From NCBI RefSeq assembly GCF_907177275.1, contig NZ_CAJSLV010000057.1, forward strand, positions 1-64,000: 64,000 nt of DNA. The letters run 5' to 3'. Source of the DNA: Actinacidiphila cocklensis (GTDB taxonomy: Bacteria > Actinomycetota > Actinomycetes > Streptomycetales > Streptomycetaceae). A model generated the notes under the pieces. The model saw only the letters and a program-made list of their open reading frames with translations, ran no database searches and had not been told where the DNA came from. The translations under genes and the position numbers were made by a program. Positions within the stretch are counted from its first letter, which is position 1. Each line of letters begins with the position of its first letter. Positions 27,134 through 35,186 of the stretch are shown piece after piece.

Positions 27134-27544
27134 CGCCCCCCGGGACCTTCCCCCGGCGGATGGCTCGTCGCGCCGTTCCCCGCGCCCCTGGAAAACGCTC
27201 ACCCTCTGCACAGAGGGCAAGCCACCAGGGGCGCGGGGAACGGCGCGACCAGCCACGACGGCGGGAAGAAGGCAACGCCACAGCAAGTGGCAATCACTCC
27301 GGGCGGCGCTGGGGGTACCCCCGGGCGAAGCTCTGGGGGCGGAACCGCGCGCGAAACCACGACGCAGCCGCAGGCAGGCAACGCACCGCAAGGGGCAGCC
27401 CCCCAGGGGCGCGCGGAACTGCGCGCGTAACCACGACGTACCGAAGGATGCGCGCCCCCAGCAGGGGGCACCCACCCAGGGGCGCGGGGAACCGCGCGAC
27501 CAGCTACCCACCGGGGGACAGTCCCGGGCGGGCCGCATGGGGCA
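27134..27544. repeat. Intergenic repeat cluster, 411 bp, no gene
   Basis: The gap holds several copies of a GC-rich dispersed element. Copies with the core CCAGGGGCGCGGGGAACGGC occur at 27225-27249 and, inverted, at 27167-27191; the two match over 25 bp and can pair into a long hairpin, with a nested CCCTCTG-CA-CAGAGGG hairpin at 27202-27217. Diverged copies start near 27339, 27402 and 27476. The segment 27311-27346 also recurs inverted at 21401-21435. No credible reading frame. The hairpins may terminate transcription from both convergent neighbours. Confidence 0.8.
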
Positions 27545-28759
27545 CTAGGCGTAACGAGCGAGCTCGCGGCGAGCGAGTGAGCGGCGGTGCACCTCGTCCG
27601 GCCCATCAGCGAGCCGCAGGCTCCTCGCTCCGGACCACAGGCGGGCCAGGGGGAAGTCCTGGGAGACCCCGCCGGCGCCGTGCGCCTGGATCGCGCGGTC
27701 GATGATCCGCTGCACCCCCGCCGGCGTGGCGATCTTGATCGCCTGGATCTCCGTGTGCGCACCCTGGTTGCCCACCGTGTCCATCAGCCACGCCGTCTTC
27801 AGCACCAGCAGCCGCAGCTGCTCGATCTCGACCCGCGAATCGGCGATCCACTCCTGCACCACGCCCTGCGCGGCGAGCGGCTTGCCGAAGGCGACCCGGG
27901 CGTTGGCGCGGCGGCACATCAGTTCCAGGGCGCGCTCGGCCATGCCGATGAGCCGCATGCAGTGGTGGATGCGGCCGGGGCCGAGCCGGGCCTGGGCGAT
28001 GGCGAAGCCGCCGCCCTCCTCGCCGATCAGGTTCTCCGCCGGCACCCGGACGTCGCGGAAGACGACCTCCGCGTGCCCGCCGTGGTCGGCGTCGTCGTAG
28101 CCGAACAGTCGCATGCCGCGGCGCACTTCCACGCCCGGGGTGTCCCGCGGCACCAGGATCTGGCTCTGCTGGCGGTGCCGCTCGGCGCCCGGGTCGGTCT
28201 TGCCCATGACGATGAAGACGGCGCAGTCGGGGTTCATCGCCCCGGAGATGTACCACTTGCGGCCGTTGACGACGTAGGAGTCCCCGTCGCGTTCGATCCG
28301 GGTCTCGATGTTGGTGGCGTCGGAGGAGGCGACGTCGGGCTCGGTCATGGCGAAGGCCGAGCGGATCTCGCCGGCGAGCAGCGGCTCCAGCCACTCCTTG
28401 CGCTGGGCGGGGGTGCCGAACTCGGCGAGCACCTCCATGTTCCCGGTGTCGGGGGCGGCGCAGTTGAGGGCGGTGGGGGCCAGGAAGGGGCTGCGGCCGG
28501 TGAGTTCGGCGAGCGGGGCGTACTGCAGGTTGGTCAGCCCGGCGCCGTGCTCGCCGGGCAGGAAGAGGTTCCACAGGCCCTGCCGCCTGGCCTCGGCCTT
28601 GAGCCCGGCGACGACCGGCGGTACGGACCAGTGCGCGTCGGGACCCGCCTGCTCGTGCTGCTCGGCGAAGACGGCCTCGGCCGGGAAGACGTGCTCGTCG
28701 AGGAAGGCGGCCAGCCTGGACCGCAGCTCCTCGGTACGGGTGTCGAAGGCGAAGTCCAT
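27545..28759 (-). CDS. Acyl-CoA dehydrogenase, ACAD10/ACAD11-like
   Basis: 404 residues. FAD-dehydrogenase signatures: FAMTEPDVASSDATN, VVNGRKWYISGAMNPDC, RRGMRLFGYDDADHGGH, and the C-terminal IQAHGAGGVSQDFPLARLW, which replaces the usual VFGGYG region and is typical of the ACAD10/11 group. The start ATG 28759 is 5 bp after the stop of the APH-like kinase, with its ribosome site (AGGAGG) inside the kinase end. In animals the kinase and dehydrogenase are one chain acting on 4-hydroxyacyl-CoAs; here they are split but coupled. I infer the same chemistry. Confidence 0.92.
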   Translation of the reverse strand: MDFAFDTRTEELRSRLAAFLDEHVFPAEAVFAEQHEQAGPDAHWSVPPVVAGLKAEARRQGLWNLFLPGEHGAGLTNLQYAPLAELTGRSPFLAPTALNCAAPDTGNMEVLAEFGTPAQRKEWLEPLLAGEIRSAFAMTEPDVASSDATNIETRIERDGDSYVVNGRKWYISGAMNPDCAVFIVMGKTDPGAERHRQQSQILVPRDTPGVEVRRGMRLFGYDDADHGGHAEVVFRDVRVPAENLIGEEGGGFAIAQARLGPGRIHHCMRLIGMAERALELMCRRANARVAFGKPLAAQGVVQEWIADSRVEIEQLRLLVLKTAWLMDTVGNQGAHTEIQAIKIATPAGVQRIIDRAIQAHGAGGVSQDFPLARLWSGARSLRLADGPDEVHRRSLARRELARYA

Positions 28760-28764
28760 CGTGC

Positions 28765-29823
28765 TCAGTCCTCCTGGTGCGATGCGGCCCGGTCGCGGGC
28801 GTGGTCCTGGAGTTTGCGGAGTCCGCGCTCGATGAAGAGCGGGACGACGGCGCCGATCCGGTCGAACCCGCCGCCGAGGGTCTGGCCGAGGGTCCAGCGG
28901 TAGTGGATGCCTTCGAGGATCACCGCGATCTTGAAGTACGCGAACGCGGTGTACCAGTCGACGGCCGAGACGTCGCGGCCGGACCGGGCCGCGTACCGCT
29001 CGACGAGCTCCTGCGCGCGGGGGTGTCCCGGGGCGCCGCCCGCGGTGGGGACGGGGAAGCCGGGGATGTCGTGCTGCTCGCCGTACATGACCAGCAGCCC
29101 GATGTCGGTGAGCGGGTCGCCGAGGGTGGACATCTCCCAGTCCAGGACGGCGGTGAGCCGGTCGGCGTCGTCGAAGAGGACGTTGTCGAGCCGGTAGTCG
29201 CCGTGCACGACGGTCGGGGCGGGGGACTGGGGCAGCGCCCGGCCCAGGGCGGCGTGCAGCTCGTCGATGCCGGGCAGCTCGCGGCTGCGCGAGGCGTCGA
29301 GCTGCTTGCCCCAGCGCCGCAGCTGCCGGTCGAGGAAGCCCTCGGGCCGTCCGAAGTCGGCGAGCCCGACCGATCCGGGGTCCACCGCGTGCAGGTCCAC
29401 CAGGGTGTCGACCAGGGTCAGCGCGACCGCCCTGGTCCGCTCGGGTCCCAGCGCGACGAGCTGGTCCTCGCCGCGGTAGGGCGTGCCCTCGACGAAGTCC
29501 ATCACGTAGAAGGGGGCGCCGATGACCTCGGGGTCCTCGCAGAGCAGCACCGTGCCCGGCACGGGGACGGGGGTCGGGGCCAGGGCGCTGATCACCCGGT
29601 GCTCGCGGCCCATGTCGTGCGCGGTGGCCAGCACATGGCCGAGCGGCGGGCGGCGCACCACCCAGGTGGAGCTGCCGTCGGTGACCCGGTAGGTGAGGTT
29701 GGAGCGCCCGCCCTGGATCAGCGTGGCCCGCAGCTCGCCGGCCGCGAGACCGGGGCGCTCCCGGTCCAGATGGCGGCGTAGCCGGTCCAGGTCCAGGCCC
29801 CTGGGACTGTCGGTTTCACTCAT
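28765..29823 (-). CDS. APH-family acyl-CoA kinase-like phosphotransferase
   Basis: 352 residues from ATG 29823 (MSETDSPRG). The aminoglycoside-phosphotransferase fold is shown by TLIQGGRSNLTYRV (nucleotide loop), VVHGDYRLDNVLFD (catalytic loop, HGDxxxxN) and VLDWEMSTLGDPLTDIGLL (metal-binding Asp). Family relatives fused or adjacent to ACAD11-type dehydrogenases phosphorylate 4-hydroxyacyl-CoAs so that the hydroxyl can be removed. It is transcribed with the dehydrogenase from a promoter carrying the TetR-type operator at 29834. It is not an antibiotic-resistance gene, judging by the partner and the LDWEMSTLG motif. Confidence 0.88.
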   Translation of the reverse strand: MSETDSPRGLDLDRLRRHLDRERPGLAAGELRATLIQGGRSNLTYRVTDGSSTWVVRRPPLGHVLATAHDMGREHRVISALAPTPVPVPGTVLLCEDPEVIGAPFYVMDFVEGTPYRGEDQLVALGPERTRAVALTLVDTLVDLHAVDPGSVGLADFGRPEGFLDRQLRRWGKQLDASRSRELPGIDELHAALGRALPQSPAPTVVHGDYRLDNVLFDDADRLTAVLDWEMSTLGDPLTDIGLLVMYGEQHDIPGFPVPTAGGAPGHPRAQELVERYAARSGRDVSAVDWYTAFAYFKIAVILEGIHYRWTLGQTLGGGFDRIGAVVPLFIERGLRKLQDHARDRAASHQED

Positions 29824-29833
29824 ACGCGAATCG

Positions 29834-29853
29834 TACCGACTGGTCGGTATGCC
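29834..29853. promoter_or_regulatory. Probable TetR operator TACCGAC-TG-GTCGGTA, copy 2
   Basis: A perfect 7-bp inverted repeat (29834-29849) 11 bp upstream of the kinase start. Over 29835-29853 it matches the site before the SDR operon at 16 of 19 positions. Confidence 0.78.
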
Positions 29854-29944
29854 GTCCAGTTCCCCGGTCGGCGCCGCCGTCCGCGTTGACGGGCCAGGGG
29901 TGTCGCACCTAGGCTCCGGTCTTATGGGTGAACGTAATTCATAT

Positions 29945-31261
29945 ATGCAAACAGTGGACCCGGTGGGTCCTTCCGACGCGTTCACCGTCGCCGAGGTGCG
30001 GCTGACCCCCATCCTCATCGCCGACCCGCCGCTGCTCAACACCCAGGGCGTCCACCAGCCCTACACCCCCCGGCTCATCATCGAGGTCGTCACCGCCGAC
30101 GGTACGTCCGGAGTGGGTGAGACGTACGGCGACACCCGCTATCTGGACCTCGCCGCACCCCTGGCCGAGGCGCTGCCCGGGCACCGGGTCACCGATCTGA
30201 ACGGGCTCTTCACCTTGGCGGAGCAGGTCTGCGGCGACCCGGCCGACGTGTCGGACTCCGTCGACGTCGGCGGGCTGCGCGGGGTGCAGACCGCGGACAA
30301 GCTGCGCCTGTCGGTGATCTCCGGCTTCGAGGTGGCCTGCCTCGACGCGCTCGGCAAGCAGCTGGGCCTGCCGGTCCACGCGCTGCTCGGCGGCAAGGTC
30401 CGCGACGCGGTCGACTACAGCGCCTACCTCTTCTACCGGCTCGCCGAACACCCCCAGGGCCAGGGCGAGCCCGACGACTGGGGCGCCGCGCTGGACCCGG
30501 CGGGCGTGGTCGCCCAGGCCCGCCGCTTCGCCGACCGCTACGGCTTCGGCTCCTTCAAGCTCAAGGGCGGCGTCTTCCCGCCCGAGCAGGAGATCGCCGC
30601 CGTCCGCGCGCTGGCCGACGCCTTCCCCGGCAGACCGCTGCGGCTCGACCCGAACGGCGCCTGGTCGGTGGAGACCTCGCTGCGGGTCGCCCGCGAGCTG
30701 GGCGGGGTGCTGGAGTACCTGGAGGACCCGGCCAGCGGCACCGGCCGGATGGCCCAGGTCTCCGAGGGCACCGCGGTGCCGCTGGCCACCAACATGTGCG
30801 TGACGACCTTCCAGGAGATCAAGGAGGCCTTCGCGCGCGACGCCGTCCAGGTGGTGCTCTCCGACCACCACTACTGGGGCGGCCTGCGCAACACCCAGCA
30901 GCTCGCCGCGATCTGCCGCACCTTCGGCGTCGGCCTGTCGATGCACTCCAACACCCACCTGGGCATCAGCCTGGCCGCGATGACCCATGTCGCGGCCACC
31001 GTGCCCAACCTGGACTTCGCCTGCGACTCGCACTACCCCTGGCAGACCGAGGACGTCATCACCGAGCGCCATGTCTTCACCGGCGGCGCCCTGACCGTCT
31101 GCGACCTGCCCGGGCTCGGCGTGGAGCTGGACCGGGACGCCCTCAAGGCGCTGCACCAGCGCTGGCTGGACGACGACGGCACGATGCGCGACCGCGACGA
31201 CGCCGCCGCGATGCGCAAGGCCGATCCCGACTGGCGCACCCCGGCCGTACCGCGCTGGTGA
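29945..31261 (+). CDS. gudD: Glucarate dehydratase (enolase superfamily)
   Basis: 438 residues from ATG 29945; an in-frame ATG at 29924 would add 7 residues and cannot be excluded. The enolase-superfamily site is complete: the KxK pair in SFKLKGG, metal ligands in LDPNGAW (Asp), EYLEDP (Glu) and ATNMCVT (Asn), and HSNTHLGISLAAMTH with the general-base His. DPPLLNTQGVHQPYTPR is typical of glucarate dehydratases, which convert glucarate to 5-keto-4-deoxyglucarate. The neighbouring gluconate permease and kinase, convergent to it, support a sugar-acid role. Confidence 0.9.
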   Translation: MQTVDPVGPSDAFTVAEVRLTPILIADPPLLNTQGVHQPYTPRLIIEVVTADGTSGVGETYGDTRYLDLAAPLAEALPGHRVTDLNGLFTLAEQVCGDPADVSDSVDVGGLRGVQTADKLRLSVISGFEVACLDALGKQLGLPVHALLGGKVRDAVDYSAYLFYRLAEHPQGQGEPDDWGAALDPAGVVAQARRFADRYGFGSFKLKGGVFPPEQEIAAVRALADAFPGRPLRLDPNGAWSVETSLRVARELGGVLEYLEDPASGTGRMAQVSEGTAVPLATNMCVTTFQEIKEAFARDAVQVVLSDHHYWGGLRNTQQLAAICRTFGVGLSMHSNTHLGISLAAMTHVAATVPNLDFACDSHYPWQTEDVITERHVFTGGALTVCDLPGLGVELDRDALKALHQRWLDDDGTMRDRDDAAAMRKADPDWRTPAVPRW

Positions 31262-31280
31262 CCGGCCGGTGACGCGCGCC

Positions 31281-31315
31281 GAGGGGCGGCGGGCCGCTAC
31301 GGCCCGCCGCCCCTC
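31281..31315. terminator. Bidirectional terminator hairpin
   Basis: A perfect 15-bp stem, GAGGGGCGGCGGGCC (31281-31295) with loop GCTAC and its complement at 31301-31315. It lies in the 71-bp gap between the convergent glucarate dehydratase and gluconate permease genes. Confidence 0.8.
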
Positions 31316-31332
31316 ACGCATGTGCGGGCGCG

Positions 31333-32730
31333 TCACATCACCAGCGACAGCAGCATCACGAAGCCGAGCGCCACCACCGAGATGACCGTCTCCATCACCG
31401 ACCACGTCTTGAGCGTCTGCGGGACGTCCATCCCGAAGTACTCCTTCACCAGCCAGAAGCCGGCGTCGTTGACGTGCGAGAAGAACAGCGACCCGGCGCC
31501 GACCGACAGCACCAGCAGCGCGGTGTGCGTGGACGACATGCCCTCGGCCAGCGGTGCGACCAGGCCGGCGGCCGAGATGATCGCCACCGTCGCGGAACCC
31601 GTCGCGACCCTGATCAGCACCGCGATCAGCCAGGCGAGAAACAGCGCGGAGATGTGCCAGTCCTTGGACCAGTCCAGGATCATCTGCCCGACGCCGCAGT
31701 CGATCAGCGTCTGCTTGAAGCCGCCGCCCGCGCCGACGATCAGCAGGATGCCGGCGATCGGCCCGAGCGAGGAGTCCACCGTCGAGGAGATCCGGTCCTT
31801 GGTGAAGCCCGCGGCCCGGCCGAGGGTGAACATCGCCACCATCACCGCGGCCAGCAGCGCGATCAGCGGGGTGCCGATGACGTCGAAGACCCGGTACGCC
31901 AGGCTGCTCTGGTCGTCGATGATCACGTCGGCCAGCGCCTTGGCCAGCATCAGCACCACCGGCAGCAGCATCGTGCAGACCGTGGCGGCGAAGCTCGGCC
32001 GCCGGTCCAGCTCGTCGGAGGCGCGGGCCGGCGTCATCCGCTCCGGCGGTGCCACGTCCACCCAGCCCGCCGCGACCCTGCCGAACAGCGGTCCGGCGAT
32101 CGCCAGGGTGGGCAGCGCCACCAGCACGCCGAGCGCGAGGGTGATGCCCATGTCCGCGTGGATCGCGCCGATCGCGGCCAGCGGCCCCGGATGCGGCGGC
32201 ACCAGACCGTGCATCACCGACAGGCCGGCCAGCGCGGGGATGCCGATCCTGATCAGCGACTGGCCGCTGCGCCGGGCGACCAGCAGCACCACCGGGATCA
32301 GGATGACGATGCCGATCTCGAAGAACAGCGGCAGCCCGACCAGGCCCGCGATCAGGGCCATCGCCCACGGCAGCCGCTTCTCGCTGGTCCTGGCCAGGAT
32401 GGTGTCGACGATCTGGTCGGCGCCGCCGGAGTCGGCGAGCAGCTTGCCGAGGATCGCGCCCAGCGCGATCAGCGTGCCGACGCCCGCCACCGTCGAGCCG
32501 AGCCCGGTGGAGTAGCTGGCGACGGTCTTGGCCAGCGGGGCGCCGGCGACGGTGCCGAGCACGCCGGAGCCGATGGTCAGGGCGAGGAAGGCGTGCACCT
32601 TCCAGCGGGTGATGAGCAGGACGATGACGGCGATGCCGGCGAGCGCCGCCAGCGCGAGCCGGGTGTTCCCGGCGTCGGCTATCGGCGGTGGCGTGGCGGC
32701 GGCCAGCAGCTCGACGCTGAGTGCGGACAC
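31333..32730 (-). CDS. gntP: Gluconate:H+ symporter (GntP family)
   Basis: 465 residues, GTG start with GGAG upstream. It has about 12-14 hydrophobic segments. Family motifs include GLPLFFEIGIVILIP, VMHGLVPPHPGPLAAI, FSHVNDAGFWLVKEYF and LLIVGAGGGFKQTL, all close to GntP/GntT permeases, which import gluconate with a proton. The last of these is near the centre and the FSHVNDAGFW motif near the C-terminus, as expected. It lies 52 bp downstream of gluconokinase in the same operon. Confidence 0.94.
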   Translation of the reverse strand: MSALSVELLAAATPPPIADAGNTRLALAALAGIAVIVLLITRWKVHAFLALTIGSGVLGTVAGAPLAKTVASYSTGLGSTVAGVGTLIALGAILGKLLADSGGADQIVDTILARTSEKRLPWAMALIAGLVGLPLFFEIGIVILIPVVLLVARRSGQSLIRIGIPALAGLSVMHGLVPPHPGPLAAIGAIHADMGITLALGVLVALPTLAIAGPLFGRVAAGWVDVAPPERMTPARASDELDRRPSFAATVCTMLLPVVLMLAKALADVIIDDQSSLAYRVFDVIGTPLIALLAAVMVAMFTLGRAAGFTKDRISSTVDSSLGPIAGILLIVGAGGGFKQTLIDCGVGQMILDWSKDWHISALFLAWLIAVLIRVATGSATVAIISAAGLVAPLAEGMSSTHTALLVLSVGAGSLFFSHVNDAGFWLVKEYFGMDVPQTLKTWSVMETVISVVALGFVMLLSLVM

Positions 32731-32782
32731 AGGTGCTCCAAGGGGGGACGGGGGTACGGGTGATGAGGGGGGTGGCGCCGGG

Positions 32783-33295
32783 TCAGCGGGGGAGTGCGGC
32801 CAGCGCGCGTTCGGTGATCTGCTGCGGGCCGCCGTCGATCGGGACGACCGCGCCGGCCTCGTCGGGGTCCAGCGGTTCGAGCGCGTCGAACTGCGAGGCG
32901 AGCAGCCCCGACGGCATGAAGTGCTGCATCCTGGCGGCCAGCCGGGCGGCGATCAGCTCCGGGGGGCCGTCCAGGTGGAGGAAGAAGACCGAGGGCGCGT
33001 CGGCCCGCAGCCGGTCGCGGTAGCGGCGGCGCAGCGCGGAGCAGCTGACGACGCCGCCCCGGTCGCCGCGCCCGGCGATCCAGGCGGCTATGGCGTCGAG
33101 CCACGGCGCCCGGTCGGCGTCGTCCAGCGGGTGGCCGGCCGACATCTTGGCGATGTTGGCCGGCGGGTGGAAGTCGTCGGCCTCGGCGTAGGGCACCCCG
33201 AGCCGCTCGGCCAGCAGCCCGCCGACGGTCGACTTGCCGGAACCCGACACTCCCATGACCACGATCACCGGCCGCGGTGCCGGTCCAGGCGTCAT
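32783..33295 (-). CDS. gntK: Gluconokinase
   Basis: 170 residues, the normal size for the GntK family. The Walker A motif is MGVSGSGKSTVGGLLAERLG (starting near residue 14), then ADDFHPPANIAKMSAGHPLDD (substrate region), CSALRRRYRDRLR and HFMPSGLLASQFDALEPL, which are diagnostic. It phosphorylates gluconate to 6-phosphogluconate for the pentose phosphate pathway. The start is ATG 33295; an in-frame extension into the operator region is not supported. It is divergent from a GntR gene, its likely regulator. Confidence 0.95.
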   Translation of the reverse strand: MTPGPAPRPVIVVMGVSGSGKSTVGGLLAERLGVPYAEADDFHPPANIAKMSAGHPLDDADRAPWLDAIAAWIAGRGDRGGVVSCSALRRRYRDRLRADAPSVFFLHLDGPPELIAARLAARMQHFMPSGLLASQFDALEPLDPDEAGAVVPIDGGPQQITERALAALPR

Positions 33296-33312
33296 TGCGT
33301 GTGCCTCCACGT

Positions 33313-33414
33313 CATACGTATGTGCCGCGTGCCGCGTCCTGCGGTGCGTGTAGCGACCACTGAACACCTTAAGTACTACTTATTCAAGTAGCTGTGACAC
33401 AAAAGTCATATGAC
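33313..33414. promoter_or_regulatory. Palindrome-rich divergent promoter of gntK and gntR
   Basis: Three palindromes in the 143-bp divergent gap: CATACGTATG (33313-33322), CTACTT-ATTC-AAGTAG (33376-33391) and GTCATATGAC (33405-33414). The region is AT-rich against its surroundings. FCD-type GntR proteins bind short palindromes of this kind. The second and third lie within 65 bp of the GntR start, so autoregulation is likely. Confidence 0.6.
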
Positions 33415-33438
33415 AGTGCCGCCGCTTAGGCTGTGGTC

Positions 33439-34167
33439 ATGCCACAGCAGGAATCCCGGCGGGACGGGCAGGACGAAGGCGGCGGCCTGCACTCCCGGGT
33501 CCTGGCCGAACTCGGCCCGGCCATCGCCTCGGGCGCCTACCCGCCCGGCACGGTTCTGCGTATCGACGAACTGGAGGGCCGCTACGGCGTCTCCCGTACG
33601 GTCGTCCGCGAGGCCGTCAGGGTGCTCGAAGCGATGCATCTGGTGGAGACCAGGCGCCGGGTCGGCATCACGGTGCGCCGCACCGAGGAGTGGAACGTCT
33701 TCGACCCGGCCGTCATCCGCTGGCGGCTCGCGGGCGCCGACCGCTCACGCCAGCTGCGCTCGCTGACCATGCTGCGGACCGCGGTGGAGCCGGTCGCCGC
33801 CGGGCTGGCCGCGGCCGCCGCCACTCCCGCCCAGTGCCGCGAACTGACCGTGCTGGCCGCCGAGATGGCCGCCGCCGGCCGGGCCGCCGACCTGGCGGCG
33901 TACCTCGTCCACGACATCGCCTTCCACCGGGTGATGCTGGAGGCGTCGGGCAACGAGATGTTCGCCCGGCTCGGCGACGTGGTCGCCGAGGTGCTGACCG
34001 GGCGCACCGAGCACCACGTGATGTTCACCGCGCCCGACCCGGCCGCCGTCACCCTGCACGTCAGGATCGCCGAGGCGGTACGCGCCAGGGACGCGCGCGC
34101 CGCCGAGGACCTGATGCGGGAGGTCTGCGTGGGCGCGCTGCGCGAGCTGGACATCCTGGCGCCCTGA
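33439..34167 (+). CDS. GntR family (FCD/FadR subfamily) regulator
   Basis: 242 residues from ATG 33439. The winged helix (about residues 18-85) has LGPAIASGAYPPGTVLRIDE, GVSRTVVREAVRVLEAMHLV and RRRVGITVR. The C-terminal FCD all-helical domain has LRTAVEPVAAGLAAAAAT, DIAFHRVMLEASGNEMF with metal-binding His, and HVRIAEAVRARDA. Members that stand next to gntK/gntP respond to gluconate or its phosphate. Divergent from gntK across three palindromes. Confidence 0.93.
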   Translation: MPQQESRRDGQDEGGGLHSRVLAELGPAIASGAYPPGTVLRIDELEGRYGVSRTVVREAVRVLEAMHLVETRRRVGITVRRTEEWNVFDPAVIRWRLAGADRSRQLRSLTMLRTAVEPVAAGLAAAAATPAQCRELTVLAAEMAAAGRAADLAAYLVHDIAFHRVMLEASGNEMFARLGDVVAEVLTGRTEHHVMFTAPDPAAVTLHVRIAEAVRARDARAAEDLMREVCVGALRELDILAP

Positions 34168-34171
34168 CCCC

Positions 34172-34227
34172 GCCGCCGGGCGCCCCGGCCCGACCGTTGT
34201 GCGGGACCGCTCAGCGCGCCCGGCGGC
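34172..34227. terminator. Hairpin between convergent GntR and DUF202 genes
   Basis: 12-bp arms GCCGCCGGGCGC (34172-34183) and GCGCCCGGCGGC (34216-34227), perfect complements with a 32-nt loop. Only GC-rich pairing is visible, so efficiency is uncertain. Confidence 0.5.
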
Positions 34228-34236
34228 CCCGGCGGG

Positions 34237-34563
34237 TCACCACACCACCGCGGCCCCGAAGACCGCGAGCGCGACCATGCACGCCACCACCGCCAGCGCG
34301 GAGCGGGCCGGCAGCAGCACTGGCCGCGGCGCCCCGAGCTGGAGCATCCGGCGGTGCGCGAGCCACAGGAACACCAGGAAGACCAGCGCGGCCAGGCTCG
34401 CCGCCAGGGCCGCGGACGCGCCGCCGCTGTGCAGCACCTGCCGCCCGGCCAGCACCGCGGTCACCGCGCACGACAGGGTCGTCCGCCGCCACGCCAGCCG
34501 GGTGCGCTCCGGCTGCAGCCCGGGGTCCCGGTCGCTCTCGGCCGGCCTGCGCACCGTCGTCAC
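34237..34563 (-). CDS. DUF202 family membrane protein (short)
   Basis: 108 residues with GTG start, 7 bp after the preceding DUF202 gene. Motif LQPERTRLAWRRTTLSCAV is the DUF202 signature (ERTxLAWxRT), followed by three hydrophobic segments. DUF202 proteins are small integral membrane proteins of unknown function, often encoded in tandem as here. Cytoplasmic membrane location is predicted. Confidence 0.85.
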   Translation of the reverse strand: MTTVRRPAESDRDPGLQPERTRLAWRRTTLSCAVTAVLAGRQVLHSGGASAALAASLAALVFLVFLWLAHRRMLQLGAPRPVLLPARSALAVVACMVALAVFGAAVVW

Positions 34564-34570
34564 CGCGCCG

Positions 34571-34984
34571 TCACCCGGCCCAGCCGAAGAGCACCACCAG
34601 GACCATCGCCACCGCGATCACCGCCACCAGCAGCGCGAGCACCGATGGGAAGCGGGACACCGGCAGGTCCGCGCCGCGCCGCATGGCCCGCTCGCAGCGC
34701 ACCCAGTGGTTGACCGCCCGCAGTGTGCAGGCCACACCCCCGGCCAGCAGCGCGAGGGCCAGCGCCACCCGCGCCCAGTGCGTCAGGTGGTCGGTGAGGA
34801 ACTGGTCCACGGCGAAGCCGCCGCCGATCAGCGCGAGCGCGGTGCGGATCCAGGCCAGGAAGGTCCGCTCGTTGGCGAGGGAGAACCGGTAGTCCGGCGT
34901 CTCGCCCTCGTCCTGGACCCGGGCCGGCGCGAACCACAGCCGCACCGCGTCCCGGCCGGCGCCCAGCTGGTCGAATACGCTCAC
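34571..34984 (-). CDS. DUF202/YidH family membrane protein
   Basis: 137 residues, GTG start. The signature is RFSLANERTFLAWIRTALAL (about residues 33-52), then helices at about 45-65, 70-90 and 112-134. It is the longer of the tandem pair; its N-terminus precedes the first helix by about 40 residues (WFAPARVQDEGETPDYRF). Function unknown. 52 bp after the 49-codon gene upstream; probably part of the same operon. Confidence 0.88.
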   Translation of the reverse strand: MSVFDQLGAGRDAVRLWFAPARVQDEGETPDYRFSLANERTFLAWIRTALALIGGGFAVDQFLTDHLTHWARVALALALLAGGVACTLRAVNHWVRCERAMRRGADLPVSRFPSVLALLVAVIAVAMVLVVLFGWAG

Positions 34985-35036
34985 CCGTCCACACTATGCG
35001 CTGCCCCGCACCCCCACCCGCGGGCCCCGCGCGGGC

Positions 35037-35186
35037 TCACTTGCGGCGCTGCATCGCCGCGTAGACCAGCACCACCACCGCGACGGCCAGCACCACGGAC
35101 ACCACCACCAGCGCGGTGTGGTTGCCGGAGCCCTCGTGTTGGGGCGCGATGTCGGCGAGCAGGGCGGTGCTGCGGATCGCGGTCAC
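35037..35186 (-). CDS. Small single-pass membrane protein, 49 residues
   Basis: A short gene starting at GTG 35186, whose GTGA overlaps the stop of the preceding membrane-protein gene. The product is TAIRSTALLADIAPQHEG, then one hydrophobic helix (about residues 24-43, ALVVVSVVLAVAVVVLVYAA) ending MQRRK. I do not recognise a family. The tight coupling with the multi-pass protein suggests a subunit or chaperone of it. The charged C-terminus predicts N-out/C-in topology. Confidence 0.6.
   Translation of the reverse strand: MTAIRSTALLADIAPQHEGSGNHTALVVVSVVLAVAVVVLVYAAMQRRK

Noticed and set aside
29824-29944. An N-terminal extension of glucarate dehydratase back to 29693
   Set aside because: The extension would be antisense to the kinase gene and contains no conserved residues; ATG 29945 or 29924 suits the family.
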